Assembly: GCA_017993775.1 (NCBI GenBank)
Contig: JAGOMA010000022.1
Location: 1 to 64,000, forward strand
Reading direction: 5' to 3'
Source of the DNA: Chloroflexota bacterium
GTDB taxonomy: Bacteria > Chloroflexota > Anaerolineae > Promineifilales > Promineifilaceae
Length of the DNA stretch: 64,000 nucleotides
Shown here: one piece after another, positions 26,411 to 34,267 of the stretch
How the letters are laid out: each line of letters starts with the position of its first letter
Numbering within the stretch: the stretch's first letter is position 1
The notes under the pieces: generated by a model
Databases searched by the model: none
What the model was told of the DNA's origin: nothing
What the model saw: the letters and a program-made list of their open reading frames with translations, nothing else
Position numbers and translations under genes: made by a program

Positions 26411-28375
26411 ATGGATCACGCGCACCATCATCACGACAATCCTTTTTTTAACCGCCAGCGAATCACCGACCCAGCCTATTTTTGTGGCCGCGGACGAGAG
26501 GTCGAGGCGCTCTACAGCGCCATTGCCACGCGGCAAAGCCGATCGGTGGTTGGTGAGCGCAAGATGGGCAAAAGCTCCCTGCTGACCCATCTTTCTTGCC
26601 CGGACAGCCTGCGCGCGCATGGCTTCGATCCCCAGAAATTCGTCTTCATCTATGTCGATCTGGAAGGAATGGCCAATGTCGCCTACGACGAATTTTGGCC
26701 GGAAATTCTGGACCGGCTGGAAATGGCGCTGCCAGATGGGCAAGACGCCCTGCAAGAAATGGTCGCCGACCTGGCCGGACAGGCGGACGTGCGTTTTATG
26801 CAGGTGCGCCGCCTGCTGCGCCGCGTGGAACGCGCCGGACTAACCGTGGTGATGATGTTGGATGAATTTGAAAGCCTGGCGTCTAATCCCGCTTTTTCTG
26901 CCAGTTTTTACGGCGAACTGCGCAGCCTGGCCGGCGAATTGGGCATGGTGTATATCACTGCCTCCAAGCGCAGTCTGTACGATCTGACCTATCAACATGC
27001 CGATACGCTCTCATCGCCATTTTTTAACATTTTTTCGGAACAGCAGTTGGGGTTGCTGCCGGTGGCTGAAGCAGACGCTTTGCTGGCGCAGATGTCGGGA
27101 TTGGCCGGACAACGGCCGTTTCTCCCCGCCCAAATCGCTTCCCTGATCCAACTGGCCGGACCCCACCCCTTTTTTCTCAACCTCGCCGGCTCATACCTGT
27201 ACGATTTGCGCCGCGAACCGATTATCGATGACGTTCTCGTGGAAACCGTCGCTCGCCGTTTTAAGGCCGAGGCTGAAGATCATTTCCGTTACCTTTGGAA
27301 TCAGCTGGAGCAGCCGGAGCAAGCCGCTCTGCGCCTGACGGGGACAGCCACATCGGATATGGTGCAGCGCCTCAGCCGCAAAGCGCTGCTGCGCGAGAAC
27401 GCCGACGGCCGTTTCCAACCTTTCTCGCAAGCCTTCGCCGAATTTCTCGCCAGAGCGGAACCCACGGAACGGCCGTCTTCCAGCACCAACCCCCGCGCCG
27501 TTACCGATCTCACCGGCACGACGCTGGGCAACTACCGCGTCTTGTCGCCGGTAGGGCGCGGCGGCATGGCGGTGGTCTATCAGGGCTACCAATCCTCTCT
27601 GGATCGTTACGTGGCCATTAAAGTTATGTCCCATCAACTGGCCCACGACCAGACCTTTATCGATCGGTTCCAGCGCGAGGCGGCCGGCGTGGCCCAACTG
27701 CGCCATCAAAACATCGTCCAGATGGTCGATTTTGGCGTAAAACAAGACATCTCCTACATGGTGATGGAGTTTATAGACGGCGAAACGTTGAAAGAGCGGC
27801 TGGTTGGTTTGAACAATGGCAACGGCCGTATGCCTCTGGACGAAGTGGTGAGTACCGTGGTCGATATTGCCGCCGCCCTGGATTATGCCCACGCGCACGG
27901 CATTATTCACCGCGATGTGAAGCCGGCCAATATCTTGCTGCGCCGCGAAGAGCGCCTGGCGCGCCTGACGGGCGGACGGCCGTTTACGGCCGTACTCACC
28001 GATTTTGGCGTCGCGCGCATGTTGGAAGGCGTGCAGCTCACCGGAACCGGCGCCACCATCGGCACGCCCGATTACATGTCGCCAGAGCAGGCGCGCGGCC
28101 AGGCCGCCACGGCCGCGTCCGACGTTTATGCCCTGTCCATCGTCCTTTACGAAATGCTGACCGGCGAACTGCCCTTCACCGCCGACACGCCGGTGGCTAT
28201 GCTGCTCCAGCACATGCAGGCTGTTCCGCCCTCGGTGCTGCTCAAAGTCCCCGAATTACCGTCCAACCTGGAAATGGTGCTGCTCAGAGGGCTGGCCAAA
28301 AACCCGGTCGATCGCTTCCCCACGGCCGGACAACTGGCCGACAACCTGCGCGTCGCAGTGGGAGGGCGGCTGTGA
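26411..28375 (+). CDS. ATPase-Ser/Thr protein kinase fusion
   Basis: A 654-residue protein. Residues about 25-300 are an archaeal-type/Orc-like AAA (STAND-related) ATPase: GRGREVEALYSAI, Walker A GERKMGKSSLL (about 48-58), Walker B MMLDEFESL (about 148). A short linker follows. Residues about 370-654 are a complete Hanks-type kinase: Gly loop VGRGGMAVVY (about 380), VAIKVM lysine, HRDVKPANILL (about 499), DFGVARM (530), GTPDYMSPEQARG. No transmembrane helix is seen. Its stop overlaps the GTG of the next gene, which carries a second ATPase of the same family, so the two likely form a complex. The ATPase-kinase order is unusual. Confidence 0.88.
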   Translation: MDHAHHHHDNPFFNRQRITDPAYFCGRGREVEALYSAIATRQSRSVVGERKMGKSSLLTHLSCPDSLRAHGFDPQKFVFIYVDLEGMANVAYDEFWPEILDRLEMALPDGQDALQEMVADLAGQADVRFMQVRRLLRRVERAGLTVVMMLDEFESLASNPAFSASFYGELRSLAGELGMVYITASKRSLYDLTYQHADTLSSPFFNIFSEQQLGLLPVAEADALLAQMSGLAGQRPFLPAQIASLIQLAGPHPFFLNLAGSYLYDLRREPIIDDVLVETVARRFKAEAEDHFRYLWNQLEQPEQAALRLTGTATSDMVQRLSRKALLRENADGRFQPFSQAFAEFLARAEPTERPSSSTNPRAVTDLTGTTLGNYRVLSPVGRGGMAVVYQGYQSSLDRYVAIKVMSHQLAHDQTFIDRFQREAAGVAQLRHQNIVQMVDFGVKQDISYMVMEFIDGETLKERLVGLNNGNGRMPLDEVVSTVVDIAAALDYAHAHGIIHRDVKPANILLRREERLARLTGGRPFTAVLTDFGVARMLEGVQLTGTGATIGTPDYMSPEQARGQAATAASDVYALSIVLYEMLTGELPFTADTPVAMLLQHMQAVPPSVLLKVPELPSNLEMVLLRGLAKNPVDRFPTAGQLADNLRVAVGGRL

Positions 28376-31300
28376 TCCGGCGGGCGCTTGTCGTTGGCGC
28401 AGTGGCCGGAGTTCTTCTAAGCATCGCCGGTCTGTATCCGGTGGTCAGCCTGCTGGCGCCGCTAGTCTCGCCGATGTGGTCCCGCCCTATTGCCAATGAA
28501 TTGGTTCATGGCATGTTGCTCATGGGGTCGGCGGCTATTGGCGTCCCTGTTCTCCTGACGTTGGGCTTATTTGCCGCCAATCGGGGTGGAGCCTGCGGTT
28601 GGCTGGCGGGCGCAAAAGCCGGGGTGATCGCCGGTCTGGTGGCCAGCCTGATCGTGTATACAACCCTCGTGTCGCCCATCAACGCCCTGTTTGCCTATGG
28701 GCAGATTGTGGCTTTTATGATGAAGATGTCCGAAGCCCACGCGCTGCCGCCGCTGGTTTTAGGCCGGTACGTGACAATTTTTGAGAACGGCAATTATCTG
28801 ATCGAGATCACTTTTGCGATTGGTCTGGTTACGGCCGGGGTTCAGGGGGCGTGGATGGGTTGGCGGCGGCGGCACAGTGTGGAACCGACACGGCCGTCGC
28901 TCTATGCATTCACGACCGGCGGCAAGCACCCGCGCCGTTGGTTTAGCGGGGATGAAGCCTCCTCCAAAGCTGGCCTGATTGTCGGCTTTGCAGGCAGTCT
29001 GGTGGCTATGTTTGCCGCCTTTAGCTGGTTTTACGTGGGGTTTATAGAAGAATGGCCAGAGTTGGCGGCGGCCATGCAGCACAGCCATGTCGGCATTGTG
29101 GTCAGCGGTCCGGTGCGCCAGGCCGGGTCGGTATTATCCCCGTTTATCACCATTGCCAGCCTTTTTTATGGCGCACTGGTCGTCTGGTTGATCAAAGACC
29201 CGCCTAATTTGCTTCGTGCGCGAATTCGTGGGGTGCTGCTGGCCAGTTTGCTCATATTTGGTTCGGCGTTTGCGATTGGGCTGCGAGTGTTTTATTTTAA
29301 CATCGGCCTGCTGCCTTTTTGGATGGCCCGGTCTGTGCCTCAGGATCTATCGCTGATGACCGATACGGCCCAGACGTTTCAGGGGATGATGCAGTTGACG
29401 CAGCAGCCCTGGGTGTTGATTGCCCTGGTGTTGGCGACACCGTGGTTGTTTATGCTGCTGGCGGGGTTAACGGCCGTTGCCGTTGGCGTTCTGCAAGGTC
29501 TGGCGTACGGCCTGCTGCTGCCAGCTTTACACCCCAGGCCGGTCGATAAAGCGGCTCGTTGGTTCGGCCAACTACGCCGTGAGCCGCAAGATGTGCTGCG
29601 CCTGATTTATGCCTTGTTTAATGAAGAAAAGGAAGCGTATCAGGTGCTGCCGCACCTTTCAGTGGCTGCTTACCGGCGGCTGCCGGATGCATCGCGGCTG
29701 ACGGCCGCTTATTATACGTTGGGCACGGCCGTTACCGAAGCCGAACAGGTGGCCATGGTAGCCGCCATTCAGGAGATTTTAGCCAGCCAACCCGGATGGC
29801 GTTGGTCGGTCGATTTCCAGATGGTATTCGCCTCGTTGAACCAGGTGTTGATGGCGAAAAGCCTGGACGACATCCTGGAGATCCCCGCGCCCAAGGAGCA
29901 GCACACCACGACGCTGCCCCCGCTGGTGGTGCAAAGCGTGCATAAGATCAGCCGGATCGTTGAAGAACTGCATAAAGTTACATTGGTTGACGATTTGGCT
30001 ACGAAGCTCATATTTTTGGAGAATGCCCTGACGGTGATTCGGGAAGGGCAGCAATTTGTGCAGCAGCAGTTGAATGACCCGGAAACGGCCGTTTCTCCCG
30101 AATTCACCGCCCTCAACACCACCCTCGATCATTGGCAGGGCATCGTTTTGGCGGCTATCAAACGGCTCAAAGGGCGCGCCGACGTTAGCGCCGACCTGAA
30201 AACCCGCCAGAGTCCCATCGCCGCTCAGGTTCCGCTGCTTTATTGTCTGGCCAACGACGGTTTAAATGTCGCGCAGCAGGTTCGCCTGAAGCTGCTGCCC
30301 GGTGAAGATTATCACCTGGGGGATGAAACCGAGTGTTGGGTGGATATTTTGCCGCCGGGGGAAAAGCGGCAGGTGAATCTGACAGTTGTGCCGCAGAACG
30401 GCCGTCGCCGTTTGCGTGTCGCCTGGCAAGTAACTTACGACGATGCCATCGACGCTGAACGATCGTTGACCTTTGCCGATGTGGTGGAATTTTCCGAACC
30501 GGATAAACCGTTCCAGCGAATTTTCCCCATTCCCTACGTTACCGGCACGCCGCTGAAAACCGATAACGTGTTTGTAGGGCGTGAGGACGTGTTTGCCTTT
30601 ATCCGCGAAAATTTGTTAGGCAGGCATCAAAACAACGTCATTGTGCTGCACGGGCAGCGGCGCACCGGCAAAACGTCGGTGCTGTACCGGTTGGGTGAAA
30701 TGATGGCCGATACGCACTATGCTGTGCTGGTGGATATGCAGGGCAAGCCGGCGCGTGGCGAGGCCGATTTCCTATTTTCCATTGCCGACGATATTACGTT
30801 TGCCCTGGAAGACCGGGGCGTGATGATTGAGCCGCCGCGCCGCGAAGAATTTGCCGAGTCGCCGGAATTTTTCTTTGGTTCCCGCTTTTTGCGCCGACTG
30901 CGCGCCGACCTGGGCGAGAAGAATTTGCTGCTGATGTTTGACGAATTTGAGGAGCTGCAGCGGCGGGTGGAAGACGGCCGTCTCCAGCCAGAAATCTTCC
31001 AATTTTTACGCAACCTCATGCAGCACGAAGATCGCGTGGATTTTGTTTTCTCTGGCACGCACAAGCTGGAAGAATTGGGCGCGGAATACTGGTCGATTTT
31101 GTTCAATATCGCCAGTTATAAGCCCATCACCTTCCTTAGCGCCGCCGACATGCGCCGCCTCATCGAAGACCCGGTCGCGGCTTATAATCTGGAATACGAT
31201 CCGCTGGCCGCCGAGCGCATCATCAAAGTGACGGCCGGACATCCTTATTTTGCCCAATTGGTGCTGCATGAGATGGTGGTTTACCACAACGAAACGCAGC

Positions 31301-31641
31301 GCAATTACCTGACGGTGATGGACGTAGACCGCAGCCTGGAGCGCATCGTAGGGCGCGGCGAAGCGCACTTTAAGTTCATCTGGGCGGAATCGTCGCCGGA
31401 GGCGCGCATTGTGCTGCAGGCGATGGCCGAGCTGCTGGTAGGCCAGGAAACAGTGAACGTGACCGCTATGCGCGAATTTTTAGACCGGCATGGCTACCAA
31501 TCGGCCGACAACTGGCAGCAGGCGCTGACAGACCTGGAAGGGCGCGATATTCTGACGCGCCAATCGGCGAAAAGCCCGCTGTATCGGTTTAAAGTGGATT
31601 TGATTCGGTTGTGGATTGACCGGACACGGCCGTCTCTCTAA
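28372..31641 (+). CDS. Large membrane protein with C-terminal AAA ATPase
   Basis: A 1089-residue protein starting with GTG inside the stop of the ATPase-kinase gene (GTGA). Residues 1 to about 390 contain about eight hydrophobic helices in two groups. Residues about 400-610 are soluble and helical. About 620-715 is a beta-rich segment (QVRLKLLPGEDYHLG, KRQVNLTVVPQNGRRRLRVAWQVTYDD). About 731-1089 is an Orc/STAND-like ATPase: NVFVGREDVFAFI, Walker A HGQRRTGKTSVLYRL (about 759), Walker B LLMFDEFEEL (about 855), FSGTHKLEEL sensor-like, then a winged-helix-like tail. I know no characterised homologue; a membrane sensor that signals to the kinase partner is inference. Confidence 0.8.
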   Translation: MIRRALVVGAVAGVLLSIAGLYPVVSLLAPLVSPMWSRPIANELVHGMLLMGSAAIGVPVLLTLGLFAANRGGACGWLAGAKAGVIAGLVASLIVYTTLVSPINALFAYGQIVAFMMKMSEAHALPPLVLGRYVTIFENGNYLIEITFAIGLVTAGVQGAWMGWRRRHSVEPTRPSLYAFTTGGKHPRRWFSGDEASSKAGLIVGFAGSLVAMFAAFSWFYVGFIEEWPELAAAMQHSHVGIVVSGPVRQAGSVLSPFITIASLFYGALVVWLIKDPPNLLRARIRGVLLASLLIFGSAFAIGLRVFYFNIGLLPFWMARSVPQDLSLMTDTAQTFQGMMQLTQQPWVLIALVLATPWLFMLLAGLTAVAVGVLQGLAYGLLLPALHPRPVDKAARWFGQLRREPQDVLRLIYALFNEEKEAYQVLPHLSVAAYRRLPDASRLTAAYYTLGTAVTEAEQVAMVAAIQEILASQPGWRWSVDFQMVFASLNQVLMAKSLDDILEIPAPKEQHTTTLPPLVVQSVHKISRIVEELHKVTLVDDLATKLIFLENALTVIREGQQFVQQQLNDPETAVSPEFTALNTTLDHWQGIVLAAIKRLKGRADVSADLKTRQSPIAAQVPLLYCLANDGLNVAQQVRLKLLPGEDYHLGDETECWVDILPPGEKRQVNLTVVPQNGRRRLRVAWQVTYDDAIDAERSLTFADVVEFSEPDKPFQRIFPIPYVTGTPLKTDNVFVGREDVFAFIRENLLGRHQNNVIVLHGQRRTGKTSVLYRLGEMMADTHYAVLVDMQGKPARGEADFLFSIADDITFALEDRGVMIEPPRREEFAESPEFFFGSRFLRRLRADLGEKNLLLMFDEFEELQRRVEDGRLQPEIFQFLRNLMQHEDRVDFVFSGTHKLEELGAEYWSILFNIASYKPITFLSAADMRRLIEDPVAAYNLEYDPLAAERIIKVTAGHPYFAQLVLHEMVVYHNETQRNYLTVMDVDRSLERIVGRGEAHFKFIWAESSPEARIVLQAMAELLVGQETVNVTAMREFLDRHGYQSADNWQQALTDLEGRDILTRQSAKSPLYRFKVDLIRLWIDRTRPSL

Positions 31642-31667
31642 CGCCGCCGAGAATTTTCTTTCGGGGG

Positions 31668-32906
31668 TTATGGGTTGGCAACCAGGAGCCGGTCGGTGGG
31701 GAAGGGCGGCAGCGGGAGTTTCCACAGGGTTGTGAAACGGCCGTTATCCCCCCAAACAAGCCAGTTTTTCGCCGGCCAGTAAGCCAGAGTCAGGATGGGG
31801 CGGTCGGTTGTGTAAAGGATTTCCCAGGTTTCCAGATCGGTTGTGCGGGCTACTGAATACTTTTTGGCAGACGCTTCCGTTTCCAGCACGGTGTACAGGT
31901 AACGGCCGTCGGTTGTCAGGATGTTGTAGTTGGTGTAGCTGGGAATATCTTTGTAAGACACGCCGATTTTTGCGCCGGGCGGCAAGTTGTGCCTGGTAAT
32001 GGCTTCCGCAGCGTCGATGGCGTAGACGGCCGTGCGATCATAATTCACTCCCGCCAGCAGATCCCCAAAAACAATCAAATGCAGCCGCTGAAAATCTTCT
32101 ACCACCAGATCGTCCCATTGATAGCCGCCATTTTGGCTAACCGCCAGCGTATTTCGCTCACCGCGGTTGACGTTGGTGTATAAGACGTACAATTTGCCGT
32201 TGAAGCCCACAATATCATACGCGCGGTCTGTGCCGATATTGCTCAGGAATTCCCATGTTCGCCCCTGATCCTGGCTGCGCCAGACTTGCCCGTGCCAGAC
32301 AACCTGATATTCCTGCGCGCTGACGGCCGCATAAAGATTACCCGTTGTTTCTTCTACCCAAAGACCAAAGGTATGCACCACGTTTACCAGCCCGTGTACG
32401 GAATCGCGGTGTTTGTAGATGGGGCCAACGGCCGTGGCCAGATAATGGTTGCCCGCCGTCCAATCATCGGCGCAGCAGGGGTCTGTGCCGCCGATATGCA
32501 CAAATGGACCCTCGCGCCGCATTTCGTGGATGCCCTGTTCGGGAATCGCGCCCAGCGAATGCAGCGACAAACCATCGGTCACGCCGACCAGCGCGCCATC
32601 ACTTTCCGCCGGCCGCGCCGAACCCAGACCAATGAGCAAATCATCATTCATCGGCAGAAGAACGTAGGGGCCAAATAAAGCAGGACTGGGCGTAAACCCA
32701 GATTCCAACTGATACCAGATGTACCAGTTGACGTTCGGCAGCAGGGGCACGGGCGTCCACTCATACGGGCTGGTAATGAAACTGGCCCCCGCCGGATTTT
32801 CGGTCACTAACGGTAATGGGGCAATAGACGGCCGTTGGCTTGCTGTCAGCATAACGATCAAAAGCAGCATGGCCAACGCACCGTTTTGAACGATGCGTTT
32901 ATTCAT
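31668..32906 (-). CDS. Secreted propeller-like protein (BNR/Asp-box-type repeats)
   Basis: A 412-residue protein with an N-terminal signal sequence (ALAMLLLIVMLTAS) and repeated blade-like units: WRSQDQGRTWEFLSN and AVSQNGGYQWDDLVVE are Asp-box (S-x-D-x-G-x-T-W) motifs as in sialidase-type beta-propellers, and YSVARTTDLETWEILYT is a third variant. Catalytic arginines or Asp/Tyr residues of sialidases are not obvious, so binding rather than hydrolysis is likely. It sits 10 bp after the mannosyltransferase gene and probably shares its transcript. Confidence 0.75.
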   Translation of the reverse strand: MNKRIVQNGALAMLLLIVMLTASQRPSIAPLPLVTENPAGASFITSPYEWTPVPLLPNVNWYIWYQLESGFTPSPALFGPYVLLPMNDDLLIGLGSARPAESDGALVGVTDGLSLHSLGAIPEQGIHEMRREGPFVHIGGTDPCCADDWTAGNHYLATAVGPIYKHRDSVHGLVNVVHTFGLWVEETTGNLYAAVSAQEYQVVWHGQVWRSQDQGRTWEFLSNIGTDRAYDIVGFNGKLYVLYTNVNRGERNTLAVSQNGGYQWDDLVVEDFQRLHLIVFGDLLAGVNYDRTAVYAIDAAEAITRHNLPPGAKIGVSYKDIPSYTNYNILTTDGRYLYTVLETEASAKKYSVARTTDLETWEILYTTDRPILTLAYWPAKNWLVWGDNGRFTTLWKLPLPPFPTDRLLVANP

Positions 32907-32916
32907 GAATTGTGGA

Positions 32917-34155
32917 TCAGGCTACCCAGCCCCAAATAAAATATTGGCCGCTGAAGTACAGATAAAGGACAAACGATGGATAAAGTATCAGGCGGTGAAC
33001 CCACCCATTTTTTCCGGCTAACGCCAGCAGCATGAACAGCGGGAAAAAGGCCAGCGTATAACGCGAAAACGAATACAGCGGTTTCAGTTCAGACGCGGGC
33101 AGCAGCATAAAAAGCAGCAGCAGCGCCGAATACAGTCCATAAGTGATATTTAAACGCCGAAAAGCTGCAATTGCCGCGATGATAAGTAGTATGGCGCAGA
33201 AAAAGTCAAACCACAAGGTGAATTCACCGGCTCTAGCCGTTCCGCCCAGGAACATGGTTTGCAGAGCGCGCAATAAATCGGTCCCGGGCAGGCCGGTTAC
33301 CTGGAACCAGTACTGTTCATACATCTGGTTGATGGGCGGCAGCCCGGCCCACCAGCGCCAGAGCAGGAAAACGGCCGTGCCCGCCCCCGGCAGCAGTATC
33401 GCAAACAATTGAAGCAGCTTTTTTACACGCAAAGTCGCAGAGGGGAAAAGGGTGGGCCATTGGCGGTAGAGTTCATAGGCCAGGGGGACCACCAGTACCC
33501 AGCCCGTTAACCGCGTGAGCGAAGCGAAAAAGCCCAGAAAACCGGCCAGCAGGAAACGGCCGTGTCCCCGCGCCGCCCAAATCGACCCCAAGGCCAGCAA
33601 AATAAACAACGCCTCCGAATATGGCGCAAGCAAAAAGAAGCCGGTCGGGAAAAACGTCAGGTAGACCAGCGCGCGCGGCGCGAAACGCGACCCCACTTCG
33701 GCGGCCACCACACGATAAAACAAAACCAGCAGCCCCATAAACGCCGCGTTGCTGATCAGGGTGGCTGCCAGCAAATTGGCCGTTGGTCCGCCGCCAAAGA
33801 GCGCGCCCAGGCTGCGCGCCGCCAGCGGATACAGCGGCGGGAACACGGAATCCTCTTCGTGGGCGTAGCCATCCTGGGCGATGCGCAGGTAGCGTTGGGT
33901 GTCGAAGCGCTGCCAGGGACCTAGCAGCAGGCCGGATAGGCCGGAATCGAGGTAGGGTTGGTCGAGATACGGCCGTAACACCATTTCCGGCGCCAATGGT
34001 GCAGGAATCATCATTGGCACAAGCACGCCCCACACCGTCAAAATCACGCGGGCCGCCAGAAACGTCCAGAAGGCCTGCTTGAACGCGCGTATTATGGCCG
34101 ATTGGCCGCTGCCTGAACTCTCAGGCTGATGCAAGTGGTGTGCCATAGAACTCAC
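32917..34155 (-). CDS. PIG-V-like membrane mannosyltransferase (GT-C fold)
   Basis: A 412-residue polytopic protein with about ten hydrophobic helices. First-loop WQRFDTQRYLRIAQDGY with acidic residue, then SVFPPLYPLAARSLG, FFPTGFFLLAPYSEALFILL and LTRLTG, match the GPI mannosyltransferase 2 (PIG-V)/bacterial GT-C family using polyprenyl-phosphate sugars. Bacterial members probably decorate lipids or surface polymers. It is followed by the secreted propeller gene and preceded, across a hairpin-bearing gap, by the Clp paralogue. Acceptor and sugar are unknown. Confidence 0.8.
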   Translation of the reverse strand: MSSMAHHLHQPESSGSGQSAIIRAFKQAFWTFLAARVILTVWGVLVPMMIPAPLAPEMVLRPYLDQPYLDSGLSGLLLGPWQRFDTQRYLRIAQDGYAHEEDSVFPPLYPLAARSLGALFGGGPTANLLAATLISNAAFMGLLVLFYRVVAAEVGSRFAPRALVYLTFFPTGFFLLAPYSEALFILLALGSIWAARGHGRFLLAGFLGFFASLTRLTGWVLVVPLAYELYRQWPTLFPSATLRVKKLLQLFAILLPGAGTAVFLLWRWWAGLPPINQMYEQYWFQVTGLPGTDLLRALQTMFLGGTARAGEFTLWFDFFCAILLIIAAIAAFRRLNITYGLYSALLLLFMLLPASELKPLYSFSRYTLAFFPLFMLLALAGKNGWVHRLILYPSFVLYLYFSGQYFIWGWVA

Positions 34156-34156
34156 T

Positions 34157-34190
34157 AAACCCCTAGGGTCTTCTCCGACCCTAAGGGTTT
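34157..34190. repeat. Intergenic hairpin AAACCCCTAGGGTC/GACCCTAAGGGTTT
   Basis: Fourteen-base arms with one mismatch and a 6-nt loop in the gap between the Clp paralogue and the mannosyltransferase. Same family as 7306-7368 and 9343-9369. Confidence 0.8.
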
Positions 34191-34246
34191 ACTCTTCAAG
34201 CTCGTTTAATCGCTGTTTAGGCTCGTTTAGCGTTTGCTTGGAGCGC

Positions 34247-34261
34247 AGATTGGACCAATCT
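34247..34261. repeat. Palindrome AGATTGGACCAATCT
   Basis: Single copy directly after the Clp paralogue stop. Related copies at 17931-17964 (two) and 47273-47287. Confidence 0.75.
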
Positions 34262-34267
34262 TGATGC

